Assembly: GCF_003063475.1 (NCBI RefSeq)
Contig: NZ_NESP01000001.1
Location: forward strand, 620,001-684,000
Direction: 5' to 3'
DNA from: Limnohabitans curvus
Lineage (GTDB): Bacteria; Pseudomonadota; Gammaproteobacteria; Burkholderiales; Burkholderiaceae_C
DNA length: 64,000 bases
Positions within the stretch are counted from its first letter, which is position 1. Each line of letters starts with the position of its first letter. Below are positions 1 through 8,439 of the stretch, one piece after another. The notes below the pieces were generated by a model. The model did not search any database. It saw only the letters and a program-made list of their open reading frames with translations, and was not told the DNA's origin. Both the position numbers and the translations under genes were made by a program.

Positions 1-863
1 GCCATCTCTGGCGCACGGCCCGGAGTGCTTTCGCTGTCTTGGGTCTCGTCGCTGTCGTCTGCACGCAAAGCTTCACCGCCCAATCGCACATTCAACGCGC
101 CAGCGGTGGCAGCCAGCACCACGCCGTCGTTGTCATCTGGGAAACGTTGGGCATGGTTGCGCCAACAATCGATGGCTTCTTCAAAGTTACCGACCACCGC
201 AAATGCCACCGCGGTCAAGCGCGCAGGCAACCAATCGACACGGCGCCATGCACTGCGCGCGGCAGCTTGCAAGGTGTCACTCACCCAGCCTTTGGACGGC
301 TTGGGCGATGCCAACCAAACACGTGACACCATCTCGCTCATACGGTAAACCACCGCACCGGCGGGGCCAAAACCCAAAGCAGCCAACACAGAGAACCAAC
401 TCAACACGCCAAAGACATGGTGATGCGCCGAGAGCACCGAGTGTTCAATCACATGGCGCAGCAATTCGCTGCGGGGCAAGCTCCCCACTTCGACGTGCTG
501 CCATTCAGCCAACAATTCCCGAGCCAAGCGCTCATCGCCCACATCCAAGGCATCACGGATGTCCGTGAAGTGGTGGCTGAACTGGCGAAAGCCCAAGGTG
601 GCATAGAGCACCGCAATGCTCCAGATCATCGCTACAGGCCAACCAAACAACGCAATCAATAGCCAATGCACCACCGTGGCGATGACAGCAGGCAGCCCGA
701 CCGCCAAGGACCACGTGGTCCATGCCAAGCGGGGGTGCCCTGCATCCAGCGTCTGGCTGATCCAAGTCACCCACGCGCGCACGGTGCGATGCACCCAATT
801 ACCGGGCATCAAAGGGCGGGCTTGTTCAATCAACAGGGCGAGGAGCAGGGAAAGAAAACTCAT
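1..863 (-). CDS. CobD/CbiB (AmpE-like) family membrane protein, truncated by the window edge
   Basis: The first 287 codons are present; the C-terminus lies beyond base 1. The start is the ATG at 863, giving MSFLSLLLALLIEQARPL. The protein opens with a hydrophobic stretch, has further hydrophobic segments near residues 45-85 and 165-185, and then a soluble part. This layout fits the CobD/CbiB-type proteins of Burkholderiales. That superfamily covers adenosylcobinamide-phosphate synthase and the AmpE beta-lactamase-induction modulator. No other cobalamin gene is in view, so a role in B12 synthesis is not supported here and an AmpE-like role is equally possible. Identification is by recall of the family; the exact function is uncertain. 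Confidence 0.7.
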   Translation of the reverse strand, partial: MSFLSLLLALLIEQARPLMPGNWVHRTVRAWVTWISQTLDAGHPRLAWTTWSLAVGLPAVIATVVHWLLIALFGWPVAMIWSIAVLYATLGFRQFSHHFTDIRDALDVGDERLARELLAEWQHVEVGSLPRSELLRHVIEHSVLSAHHHVFGVLSWFSVLAALGFGPAGAVVYRMSEMVSRVWLASPKPSKGWVSDTLQAAARSAWRRVDWLPARLTAVAFAVVGNFEEAIDCWRNHAQRFPDDNDGVVLAATAGALNVRLGGEALRADDSDETQDSESTPGRAPEM

Positions 864-902
864 ATCGTGATGATAGCGGCCCGTGCACGTCGTTCAGCGG
901 CA

Positions 903-1577
903 TCAGGCACGCAGAAAACGGTAAAAATTACGCAACATCCCTGCCGTCGCACCCCAGACAAAACGCAGCTGCTCGCCGTCTTGGTAAGGCATAGACAGCC
1001 ATTCACGCGTCACGCCCTCAAACTCGTAACGGTGCCAGCGATGGTGGGCTGGGTTCATCAAAAAGGCCAAGGGCACTTCAAACGCATCGGCCACTTCGTG
1101 GGCATTGAGTTGCAGCGCCATGTTGGGGGAAATCAAGGCCACCACAGGCGTCACATGAAAGGCCGAGCCGGTCACGTACTCGGGCAACACGCCCAGCACT
1201 TGGACATGGCGCGCGTCCAGGCCAACTTCTTCATGCGCTTCACGCAAAGCGGTCGCGGCTGCATCCACGTCTGCCTCGTCGCTTTTGCCACCCGCAAAAG
1301 CAATTTGACCCGCGTGTGTGGACATGTGGGACGGGCGCTGGGTCAAGAGCACCGTGGGTTCATCTCGCATGACAAGGCCCAGCAAAACTGCAGCTTGGGC
1401 AGGTGCGCGGTCTAAAAACTTGCGCTCACGCACCAGCTCGGGCTGCCACAAAGGGGGATTCGCAAAACGCGCCTGCAACGCAGCTGGCGTGAGGTGCTGC
1501 GCAGGCACAGCCGCCAAGTGCGTGTCCACTTGGAACACGGGCACTTGCTGAGGATCAAAAATGAGAGGTTTAGACAT
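903..1577 (-). CDS. NUDIX hydrolase, probable CoA pyrophosphatase (NudL-like)
   Basis: A 224-residue NUDIX protein. Around residues 75-115 it carries LLTQRPSHMSTHAGQIAF followed by AGGKSD, the UPF0035 signature of CoA-hydrolysing NUDIX enzymes, and then REAHEEVGL, the core of the NUDIX box that binds the catalytic metal. Family members cleave coenzyme A to phosphopantetheine and 3',5'-ADP. I chose the ATG at 1577; a GTG four codons upstream lies inside the rplS terminator. The only Shine-Dalgarno-like bases (GGTGG) sit in the 3' arm of that terminator, so translation from read-through transcripts may be restrained. It is the last gene downstream of the rpsP-rplS group on the same strand. Confidence 0.9.
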   Translation of the reverse strand: MSKPLIFDPQQVPVFQVDTHLAAVPAQHLTPAALQARFANPPLWQPELVRERKFLDRAPAQAAVLLGLVMRDEPTVLLTQRPSHMSTHAGQIAFAGGKSDEADVDAAATALREAHEEVGLDARHVQVLGVLPEYVTGSAFHVTPVVALISPNMALQLNAHEVADAFEVPLAFLMNPAHHRWHRYEFEGVTREWLSMPYQDGEQLRFVWGATAGMLRNFYRFLRA

Positions 1578-1578
1578 A

Positions 1579-1614
1579 AGAAAAGCCACCGCAAGCTTTC
1601 ACTTGGGGTGGCTT
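1579..1614 (-). terminator. Rho-independent terminator after rplS
   Basis: Read on the minus strand, AAGCCACC (1614-1607) pairs with GGTGGCTT (1590-1583), with an inner CAAG/CTTG pairing, and is followed by TTTTCTT. It closes the rpsP-rimM-trmD-rplS operon and ends two bases before the NUDIX start codon. Confidence 0.8.
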
Positions 1615-1634
1615 CTAAGCAAGGGGTGACCTGC

Positions 1635-2030
1635 TTATTGAGCGGCTGCTGCGGCTTTAGAAGCTGCGGCCGACTTGCTGACCAATTTTTCTTTGATACG
1701 AGCAGACTTACCGCTACGGTCGCGCAAGTAGTACAACTTGGCACGACGCACATCACCGCGACGCTTGACTTCGATGCTAGCGATCAATGGGCTGTAAGTT
1801 TGGAACGTACGCTCCACGCCTTCGCCGCTAGAGATCTTACGCACTGTGAAGCCGCTGTTGAGGCCACGGTTACGCTTAGCAATCACCACACCTTCGTAGG
1901 CCTGCACACGCTTGCGTGTACCTTCAACCACGTTGACGCTCACAATGACTGTGTCGCCAGGTGCGAATTCGGGGATTGTTTTGCCGAGGCGAGCAATTTC
2001 TTCTGCCTCGAGAGTTTGGATCAGGTTCAT
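1635..2030 (-). CDS. rplS: 50S ribosomal protein L19
   Basis: A 131-residue protein starting [20 protein letters not shown], with the typical L19 core ([16 protein letters not shown], then [16 protein letters not shown] and the [26 protein letters not shown] block). L19 sits at the 30S-50S interface. The C-terminus carries an Ala/Lys-rich tail ([17 protein letters not shown]) beyond the usual family length of about 115 residues. It is the fourth gene of rpsP-rimM-trmD-rplS, 91 bp from trmD, where a candidate extra promoter lies. Confidence 0.98.
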   Translation of the reverse strand: MNLIQTLEAEEIARLGKTIPEFAPGDTVIVSVNVVEGTRKRVQAYEGVVIAKRNRGLNSGFTVRKISSGEGVERTFQTYSPLIASIEVKRRGDVRRAKLYYLRDRSGKSARIKEKLVSKSAAASKAAAAAQ

Positions 2031-2120
2031 GTTTTCCTCTAAAAGATCTTGATCGCGCTACACAAAAGGCTTCGGGACACATTGCCCAAAGCGGCCGACC
2101 AGAGGATCGAAAAGCCCACA

Positions 2121-2126
2121 ATTATA
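2121..2126 (-). promoter_or_regulatory. Candidate internal promoter -10 for rplS
   Basis: On the minus strand a perfect TATAAT in the context CTCGCTATAATTGTG overlaps the trmD stop codon, about 90 bp upstream of rplS. No good -35 hexamer is visible. It would let rplS be made independently of the upstream genes; this is inferred from the motif alone. Confidence 0.4.
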
Positions 2127-2883
2127 GCGAGTTTTGAGCCTTCAAAATAGCCTCGTCTTGCGGTGTCAGCTTGGCGGCCGCGCGGGCAGCATCAATCAGC
2201 TCAGGCCGCAGACGGGCGGTCAACCGCAAACGCTGGTCGCGGCGCCAACGCTCAATATTGACGTGGTGGCCTGACATCAGTTCAGCCGGTACGCCCTGCC
2301 CCTCCCACTGCTCGGGACGGGTGTAATGCGGGCAATCGAGCAAGCCGTCTAAGGCCGGGTTGAAACTGTCTAATTGATGGCTGCCCTCGTCGTTCAGCAC
2401 ACCGGGCTGCAAGCGCGCCACAGAATCAAGCAGAGTCATGGCAGCCAGCTCACCGCCCGACAACACGAAATCGCCTAGGCTGATTTGCAAATCCACGTAC
2501 GTGTCAATGAAACGCTGGTCTATGCCCTCATAGCGGCCACACAGCAACACCGCGCCTTGGCTATCAGACCAGCGCTGCACAGCAGCATGGCGCAAGGTTT
2601 CACCAATAGGGGAGAAAAATACCAGCGGGGCGACATCGCGGTCTTGGCCACGGTCAGCACGAATGGCCGTTAAGCAGGCCGTCAAGGGCTCAGCCATCAT
2701 GACCATGCCGGGGCCGCCGCCAAAGGGGCGGTCGTCAACGCGGCGGTAGTTGCCTTCGGCGTAATCGCGGGGGTTCCACAAGCGTACGTCCACGAGGCCC
2801 GCCTCATAGGCGCGACGTGTGATGCCGATTTTTAAAAACGGCTCAAACAGCTCGGGAAACAGAGTGATGATGTCAAAGCGCAC
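2122..2883 (-). CDS. trmD: tRNA (guanine-N1)-methyltransferase TrmD
   Basis: A 253-residue SPOUT methyltransferase that makes m1G37 in tRNAs, preventing frameshifts. It opens MRFDIITLFPELFEPF, carries GRYEGIDQRF near residues 115-125 and the knotted AdoMet site (SGGELAAMTLLDSVARLQPGVL) at about 140-165. Length and motifs are standard. Third gene of rpsP-rimM-trmD-rplS, starting 23 bp after rimM. Confidence 0.98.
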   Translation of the reverse strand: MRFDIITLFPELFEPFLKIGITRRAYEAGLVDVRLWNPRDYAEGNYRRVDDRPFGGGPGMVMMAEPLTACLTAIRADRGQDRDVAPLVFFSPIGETLRHAAVQRWSDSQGAVLLCGRYEGIDQRFIDTYVDLQISLGDFVLSGGELAAMTLLDSVARLQPGVLNDEGSHQLDSFNPALDGLLDCPHYTRPEQWEGQGVPAELMSGHHVNIERWRRDQRLRLTARLRPELIDAARAAAKLTPQDEAILKAQNSL

Positions 2884-2906
2884 GGCTAGGCCTTGGGCTG
2901 ATCACG

Positions 2907-3470
2907 TCAGTAATCGGATTGCCAATCGGCGGTGATGCGGCGCCCTGCCAAGTCCACGGTGTCGATGTAGGCCGACACAAACGGAATCATGCGCTCTTTG
3001 GCTTTGCCCTCTTCCTCGTAAGCAAGCACCAACACGGTTTGTGGGCCGGTGTGCAGCAACTCGCGCACAGCGCCTAAGGCCACGCCTTCACGGTTGACCA
3101 CATCAAGGCCAATCAGGTCGACCCAGTAGTACTCGTCTGTTTCGGGGGTAGGAAAGCTGGCACGCGAGACAAAAATGCGTGCGCCTTTGAGCAGTTCTGC
3201 GGTATTGCGGTCTGGCACCGCGACTGACGTGGCCACCACAGAGTCTGAATGTTCTTTGGCTTCTTTGATTTTCAGAAGCACGGTGCCAGAGAAGGTTTTG
3301 GCACCACGTTCAGCGGGTTGTAAAAACCAACGCTTGGAAGAAAAAAGCGCTTCCGGAGAAGCGCTATAGGGCAAGACCTTGAACCAGCCTTTGATGCCCC
3401 AAGCATCTGCAATGCGCCCGACTTCGATGGCGTCCGCAGGAAGTTCTGCGGACTCAAGGTCCAGCGTCAT
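2907..3470 (-). CDS. rimM: Ribosome maturation factor RimM
   Basis: A 187-residue 30S assembly factor that helps mature the 16S head and binds S19. The N-terminal RimM domain (IEVGRIADAWGIKGWFKVLPY) is followed by the PRC-barrel domain around YYWVDLIGLDVVNREG. The ATG at 3470 is preceded by AAAGG at good spacing, while the longer reading would need a TTG at 3488 directly abutting the rpsP stop, so the ATG is preferred. Second gene of the rpsP operon. Confidence 0.97.
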   Translation of the reverse strand: MTLDLESAELPADAIEVGRIADAWGIKGWFKVLPYSASPEALFSSKRWFLQPAERGAKTFSGTVLLKIKEAKEHSDSVVATSVAVPDRNTAELLKGARIFVSRASFPTPETDEYYWVDLIGLDVVNREGVALGAVRELLHTGPQTVLVLAYEEEGKAKERMIPFVSAYIDTVDLAGRRITADWQSDY

Positions 3471-3488
3471 GGCAGTGCCTTTGTTCAA

Positions 3489-3743
3489 TTAAGCAGCAGT
3501 TGTTTTAGCAGCTTGCTTGATCAAACGGATCACCGTAGGAGAGCATTGAGCGCCCACGCTGGTCCAATGAGTCAAACGGTCTTGCGCAACGCGCAAGGTT
3601 TCTGCTTGGCCTTTGGCGATTGGGTTGTAAAAACCAATGCGCTCGATGAAGCGGCCGTCGCGACGATCGCGCTTGTCGGCTACAACAATGTTAAAAAACG
3701 GACGGGCTTTAGAACCGCCGCGTGAAAGTCGGATGACGACCAT
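3489..3743 (-). CDS. rpsP: 30S ribosomal protein S16
   Basis: An 84-residue S16 beginning [20 protein letters not shown], with the family block [14 protein letters not shown]. The ATG at 3743 has a GAAGGA ribosome-binding sequence; a longer in-frame reading to 3785 adds residues not found in S16. It is the first gene of the rpsP-rimM-trmD-rplS operon, which couples ribosome assembly, tRNA methylation and ribosomal proteins. Confidence 0.98.
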   Translation of the reverse strand: MVVIRLSRGGSKARPFFNIVVADKRDRRDGRFIERIGFYNPIAKGQAETLRVAQDRLTHWTSVGAQCSPTVIRLIKQAAKTTAA

Positions 3744-3826
3744 GATGAATCCTTCGGGTGGAATTTTTTTCAACGTTTGAGACACGCGCTAAGCCACCCG
3801 GCCTGCGACACGCTGAAAAGCCTGTC

Positions 3827-3832
3827 ATTATA
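3827..3832 (-). promoter_or_regulatory. Promoter -10 of the rpsP operon
   Basis: A perfect TATAAT on the minus strand (context GCGCTATAATGACAGG), 84 bp upstream of the rpsP start codon in the gap to the divergent TM2 gene. The -35 region is weak. It implies an untranslated leader of roughly 75 bases. Confidence 0.6.
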
Positions 3833-3850
3833 GCGCTCTACACTCAAGCC

Positions 3851-4297
3851 ATGAAAAACAAAACCATCGCGGCCTGGTTGGCCTTCTTGGGCGGCCCTTT
3901 TGGGCTTCACCGTTTTTACCTGTTTGGTCTCTGGGACACCTTGGGCTGGCTGCTGCCTATCCCTACTGCCCTGGGGTTCTACGGCATTGAGCGCGTGCAG
4001 GCATACGGCTTGGACGACATGCTGAGCTGGTGGCTCATCCCTATTGCAGGCTTCACATTTGCGGCCTGCGCCTTGAACGCCATCGTTTATGGTTTGATGA
4101 CGCCGGAGGCTTGGAATGCACGTTTCAACGCAACCGAAAACAACGACGCACCGGCTGGTCAAACCAATTGGTTGACCATCGGTGCGGTTGCACTTGCCTT
4201 ATTGATTGGCACCACGGTACTCATGTCGAGCATCGTGTTTAGCTTTCAGCGCTACTTCGAATACCAAATCGAGGAGGCGCGAAAGCTGTCTGAGTGA
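3851..4297 (+). CDS. TM2 domain-containing membrane protein
   Basis: A 148-residue small membrane protein starting MKNKTIAAWLAFLGGPFGLHRFYLFG. The pairing of a hydrophobic helix with GxFGxHRFYLG is the hallmark of the TM2 domain; a second helix (GWLLPIPTALGFYGIERV) and two more near residues 60-80 and 105-125 follow. The function of bacterial TM2 proteins is poorly defined. The ATG at 3851 is used because upstream in-frame codons run into the rpsP promoter. Its TGA stop (4295-4297) directly abuts the stop codon of the convergent phosphate transporter. Confidence 0.85.
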   Translation: MKNKTIAAWLAFLGGPFGLHRFYLFGLWDTLGWLLPIPTALGFYGIERVQAYGLDDMLSWWLIPIAGFTFAACALNAIVYGLMTPEAWNARFNATENNDAPAGQTNWLTIGAVALALLIGTTVLMSSIVFSFQRYFEYQIEEARKLSE

Positions 4298-5308
4298 TTA
4301 GAAAAGCTGCAGACTGATCCAGTAAGCCACGCCAGCCACAAACGCGCTGGCAGGAATGGTCAAAATCCACGCCCACACAATGCCGCCCGCCACGCCCCAG
4401 CGCACGGCACTGGCACGCTGCGTAGATCCCACGCCCACGATGGCACCGGTGATGGTGTGCGTCGTAGACACTGGAATACCCAAAGCCGTTGCCAAGAACA
4501 AGGTCATGGCGCCGCCGGTTTCAGCACAAAAGCCGCCCACGGGCTTGAGCTTGGTGATCTTTTGGCCCATGGTTTTCACAATGCGCCAGCCACCAAACAT
4601 GGTGCCCAAGCCAATCGCCATGTAGCAACTCACGATGGTCCAGCTAGGTGGTGATTTATCTTCAGCCGAAGCGTAGCCAGTGGCCAAAAGCAACATCCAA
4701 ATGATGCCAATGGTTTTTTGCGCGTCGTTACCGCCGTGACCCAAGCTGTAAGCACCAGCAGAAATCAGCTGCAAACGACGGAACCATTTGTCCACACGCG
4801 AAGGGCGGAAGCTTCGGAAAATCCAAGCCACAGCCACCATCATGAGCGAGCCCAATGTGAAGCCCAGCAAAGGCGACACAAAGATAAAGGCTACCGTCTT
4901 CAAAATACCAGCCGCCACCAAGGCGCTGGTACCAGCCTTGGCAATCACAGCGCCCGAAATGCCGCCAATCAAGGCGTGCGACGAGCTACTGGGGATGCCG
5001 TAATACCAAGTGATGACGTTCCAAGTGATGGCGCCCAACAAGGCACCAAACACCACATGCGTGTCCACAATGCCTGGCTGCACAATGCCTTTGCCCACCG
5101 TAGCAGCAACGCTGAGGTGGAAAATAAAAATCGCCACGAAGTTAAAAAAGGCCGCGAACAGCACCGCCTGAGCGGGCTTCAAGACACCGGTGGAAACCAC
5201 CGTGGCAATGGAGTTCGCTGCATCGTGAAAGCCGTTCATGAAATCGAACATGAGGGCTAACACGACCAACAAGGCGACCACCCAAAAGGCGGTTTGTACG
5301 GTTTCCAT
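4298..5308 (-). CDS. Inorganic phosphate transporter, PiT family
   Basis: A 336-residue polytopic membrane protein. The two inverted PiT signatures are visible: GFHDAANSIATVVSTG at about residues 26-41 and GGNDAQKTIGI near 195, followed by VSTTHTITGAIVGVG near 285. PiT proteins import phosphate, often as a metal-phosphate complex, driven by ion gradients. The partner DUF47 gene lies 13 bp upstream, a common PiT arrangement. The protein is shorter than E. coli PitA (499 residues) but normal for the short PiT class. Confidence 0.95.
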   Translation of the reverse strand: METVQTAFWVVALLVVLALMFDFMNGFHDAANSIATVVSTGVLKPAQAVLFAAFFNFVAIFIFHLSVAATVGKGIVQPGIVDTHVVFGALLGAITWNVITWYYGIPSSSSHALIGGISGAVIAKAGTSALVAAGILKTVAFIFVSPLLGFTLGSLMMVAVAWIFRSFRPSRVDKWFRRLQLISAGAYSLGHGGNDAQKTIGIIWMLLLATGYASAEDKSPPSWTIVSCYMAIGLGTMFGGWRIVKTMGQKITKLKPVGGFCAETGGAMTLFLATALGIPVSTTHTITGAIVGVGSTQRASAVRWGVAGGIVWAWILTIPASAFVAGVAYWISLQLF

Positions 5309-5321
5309 ACGGGACTCGTGA

Positions 5322-5969
5322 TTAAGAGTTCTCGAGGACGATGCCCTCGATCAAGTTGGCCACGTCTTCGCACTTGTCAGTGATGGTTTCCAACAACTGA
5401 TAAATGGCTTTGAGCTTGAGCACTTCACGCACATCGGGCTCTTCGCGGAACAACTTGCTCATGGCGCTGCGCATCACACGGTCAGCATCTGATTCGAGCT
5501 TGTCGATTTCTTCGCAGGTCTTCAACGCGGCTTCGGCGGTGGCGTGGTCGGAGATTTTTTCCAACATGTACACGGCATCGCGCAAGCGCTCGCAGCACTT
5601 CACGCTCAAGTCGGTCAAACGCACGATCTCTTCGTTCATGACGCGCACGTCATACAAAGCCATGGTTTCGGCGGTGTCTTGAATCAAGTCAGCCACATCG
5701 TCCATGGTGTTGATCAAGGAGTGGATTTGCTCGCGATCAATGGGCGTGATGAAGGTCTTGTGGATGGCCACATTGCACTCGTGCGTGACACGGTCTGCAC
5801 CGCGTTCGGCGTTGTCCACTTCTTGGTTGTATTTGTCACGCAAGATGGGGTCGTTGTAATTAGCGACCAAGCTTGAGAAAGCATGTGCAGCTTCTACGAT
5901 GCGATCTGCATGCTGGTTGAACATGACGAAAAAATTGCCTTCAGTGGGCAACAACTTTCCAAATAGCAT
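5322..5969 (-). CDS. DUF47 (PhoU-like) phosphate transport accessory protein
   Basis: A 215-residue cytoplasmic, all-helical protein with an acidic, PhoU-like pattern (HECNVAIHKTFITPIDREQIH at about 85-105, then MDDVADLIQDTAE). DUF47 proteins pair with PiT transporters and are thought to modulate them. It is the first gene of a two-gene operon with the transporter. The start at 5969 is preceded on the minus strand by AGGAGCTCCAA, a good ribosome-binding site. Confidence 0.93.
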   Translation of the reverse strand: MLFGKLLPTEGNFFVMFNQHADRIVEAAHAFSSLVANYNDPILRDKYNQEVDNAERGADRVTHECNVAIHKTFITPIDREQIHSLINTMDDVADLIQDTAETMALYDVRVMNEEIVRLTDLSVKCCERLRDAVYMLEKISDHATAEAALKTCEEIDKLESDADRVMRSAMSKLFREEPDVREVLKLKAIYQLLETITDKCEDVANLIEGIVLENS

Positions 5970-6032
5970 TTGGAGCTCCTGTGGATGACTTATTTATGAC
6001 AGTTAGATGACGGGACAAAGTGTAATCGCGTC

Positions 6033-6395
6033 TCACCCGCGAAAGACGAAATACACCGCCCCCACCATGCACAAACCAGCCCAAACATAATCCAACTTGA
6101 GTGGTTCGTTCAAGAAAAAGACTGAAAACGGTACAAACACCGCCAAGGTGATCACTTCTTGAATGATTTTCAGTTGTCCGACTTCTAACCCAGCCTCATG
6201 AAAACCAATTCGATTGGCAGGCACTTGGAGTAAATACTCCATCAGCGCAATGCCCCAGCTCACCAAAGCAGCGGTGTACCAAGGTGAGTTGGCCAGACTC
6301 TTGAGATGTCCGTACCAAGCAAACGTCATAAACACATTGGCCGCAATCAGCAACAACACCGCTTGCAAAGCCAAAGGGATGGCAGAAAAGTTCAT
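6033..6395 (-). CDS. DMT-superfamily DUF486 membrane protein
   Basis: A 120-residue protein with four predicted transmembrane helices, ending WAGLCMVGAVYFVFRG. The central block WYTAALVSWGIALMEYLLQVPANRIG is typical of DUF486, a half-size relative of drug/metabolite transporters whose substrate is unknown. The ATG at 6395 overlaps the folK stop as ATGA, so it is likely translationally coupled to folK. Confidence 0.88.
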   Translation of the reverse strand: MNFSAIPLALQAVLLLIAANVFMTFAWYGHLKSLANSPWYTAALVSWGIALMEYLLQVPANRIGFHEAGLEVGQLKIIQEVITLAVFVPFSVFFLNEPLKLDYVWAGLCMVGAVYFVFRG

Positions 6396-6877
6396 GGTAA
6401 ATCCTGCGGATTGATGTGCTGAATGGCTTGGTCTTGCACGGCAGCCAATTGCAAGGCGCTCACACGTTCGGGCCAAACTTCAGCCAAAGGTTGCAGCACA
6501 AATGCGCGCTCTTGCCACCGAGGGTGCGGCAAGGTCAGCTCTGGGCTCTCTAGCGACACATCGCCGTAAAAGATCACATCCAAATCCAGTGTGCGCGGTG
6601 CATTCTTGTAGGGGCGCTCACGGCCGCTTTGCAGCTCGAGCGCTTGCAGGGCATGTAACAACGCCAGCGGGCCAAGCTGCGTTTGTATCAATGCGACAGC
6701 GTTGATGAAGTCTGGGCCTTGGGCCTCGTATGGAGCGCTGCGGTACAGCGACGAGGCTTTGAGGAGTTGCGTTCCGGGCAAACCCGCCACATCGCGCAAG
6801 GCTTGCTGCACGGTGGCCACTGCATCGCCCAAATTGGCGCCAAGGGCCACGCACGCCATGACGGGGGACGTTGACAT
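6392..6877 (-). CDS. folK: 2-amino-4-hydroxy-6-hydroxymethyldihydropteridine pyrophosphokinase
   Basis: A 161-residue HPPK that transfers pyrophosphate from ATP to the pterin, the step before dihydropteroate synthase in folate synthesis. It shows the N-terminal GANLGDA and the catalytic block PYKNAPRTLDLDVIFYGD (about residues 91-108) with the metal-binding DLD. It follows pcnB by 14 bp, the same pcnB-folK order as in E. coli, and overlaps the downstream DUF486 gene by four bases. Confidence 0.97.
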   Translation of the reverse strand: MSTSPVMACVALGANLGDAVATVQQALRDVAGLPGTQLLKASSLYRSAPYEAQGPDFINAVALIQTQLGPLALLHALQALELQSGRERPYKNAPRTLDLDVIFYGDVSLESPELTLPHPRWQERAFVLQPLAEVWPERVSALQLAAVQDQAIQHINPQDLP

Positions 6878-6891
6878 GGCGAAGGCTCCGT

Positions 6892-8439
6892 TTACTCGGC
6901 GGCAGGTGCGCTGTCGACCTCACCACCTGGTTTGCGACGGCGACGGCGGCGTTTTTTAGCTGGCGATGCGGCGGCGCCCTCTTCACCTTCGGGCTCAACC
7001 TCGCGGAAACGTGGGTCTTCGCCCTCAGGCTTTGGCGCGCGACGCACCGAATGCACGCGGGGCGCACGCTGGGCTTTTTGTTGTTCTTGGCGCACTTGCT
7101 GCAGCAGGTCTTCGCGCTCGCTGTCACTGGCAATGCTGAATTCTTGCCACCAATCCGACAAGGCTTCGTCCACCTCGCCCACATCGGCGCGCAAGCGCAT
7201 GAAGTCAAAGCCGGCACGGAAACGCGCTTGGTCCACCAAGGTCCAAGGGCCGCTGCCCGTGCGTTTTTCAAAACGGGGTTGCATCATCCAAATCTCGCGC
7301 ATGTCTGCGCCGAGCTTGCCGCGACCCGACACATCGCCAATGCGGGAGTCAAACACTTCGTCAATCGCGTCTTGCAGCGCTGGGAATGAGGGCTGTTTGA
7401 CGCTGCGATGCGCCCAAGTCTCGCGCACATCCGACCACAACACACAAGCCAACAAGAAGCTAGGCGCCACAGGCTTGCCCTCGCCCACGCGGCGGTCGGT
7501 GTCATTCAGCGCAGTGGTGACAAACTGTTCGTTGGCACGCTCGACCACGATGTCGAGCAAGGGGTAAATACCTTTGGCCAACCCGTGCTGCTTGAGCTGC
7601 TCAATGCTGGCCAGCGCATGGCCGGTTTGCAAAAGCTTGAGCATTTCATCAAACAAGCGGCTTTGCGGCACATCGGCCAGCAGCTTGGCGGCACGCTTCA
7701 AAGGCGCAGCCGTTTTGGCTTCCATCTTGAAGCCCAAACCTGCAAGTTTGGCTGCAAAACGCACCGCGCGAATGACGCGTACGGGATCTTCGCGGTAGCG
7801 CAAAGCGGGGTCGCCAATCATGCGGATGACTTTTTTCTTCGCATCGGCAATGCCGCCGTGGTAGTCAATCACGTTGCCCGTTTCGGGGTCGTAATACATG
7901 GCGTTGATGGTGAAATCGCGGCGTGCCGCGTCTTGGTCTTGCGGGCCCCACACGTTGTCGCGCAATACGCGGCCGCTGGCATCGACTGCGTGCTTCATAT
8001 TCGCCAGCTCTTGCTTGCTGCTGCGTTCGTTGCCTTTGACTTGTTCGGCGTCGGCGTTGTCAAGGTGCGCACGGAAAGTGGACACCTCAATCACCTCATG
8101 CTCGCGACCTCGGCCGTACACCACGTGCACGATGCGAAAGCGTCGGCCAATGATGAAAGCACGGCGGAACGCTGCTTTGACCTGCTCGGGTGTGGCATTG
8201 GTGGCCACGTCGAAGTCTTTGGGCTTCAAGCCCAACAGCAAATCGCGCACAGCACCACCCACGATATAGGCCTCAAAACCACGGTCTTGCAGGGTGCGCA
8301 CCACGTTCAAGGCACGCTCGTCGACCCAGTCGACGTTGATGCCGTGCACTTTGGCAGGCACCACATGGCGTTTGCCCAAACTGGTCTTGCTGCTAACGGG
8401 TGCTTTGCCCATCAGCTTGTTGATGAATTGTTTGATCAT
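6892..8439 (-). CDS. pcnB: Poly(A) polymerase I
   Basis: A 515-residue class II nucleotidyltransferase that adds 3' poly(A) tails and promotes RNA decay. The catalytic region VGGAVRDLLLGLKPKDFDVAT (about residues 61-81) carries GG-x9-DxD, followed by RRDFTINAMYYD and the RIIRAVRFA-type helix. PcnB rather than a CCA-adding enzyme is supported by the long C-terminal half and by folK next door. The last 40 residues are highly basic (KKRRRRRRKPGG). Its ATG overlaps the HAD gene's stop (ATGA). Confidence 0.95.
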   Translation of the reverse strand: MIKQFINKLMGKAPVSSKTSLGKRHVVPAKVHGINVDWVDERALNVVRTLQDRGFEAYIVGGAVRDLLLGLKPKDFDVATNATPEQVKAAFRRAFIIGRRFRIVHVVYGRGREHEVIEVSTFRAHLDNADAEQVKGNERSSKQELANMKHAVDASGRVLRDNVWGPQDQDAARRDFTINAMYYDPETGNVIDYHGGIADAKKKVIRMIGDPALRYREDPVRVIRAVRFAAKLAGLGFKMEAKTAAPLKRAAKLLADVPQSRLFDEMLKLLQTGHALASIEQLKQHGLAKGIYPLLDIVVERANEQFVTTALNDTDRRVGEGKPVAPSFLLACVLWSDVRETWAHRSVKQPSFPALQDAIDEVFDSRIGDVSGRGKLGADMREIWMMQPRFEKRTGSGPWTLVDQARFRAGFDFMRLRADVGEVDEALSDWWQEFSIASDSEREDLLQQVRQEQQKAQRAPRVHSVRRAPKPEGEDPRFREVEPEGEEGAAASPAKKRRRRRRKPGGEVDSAPAAE

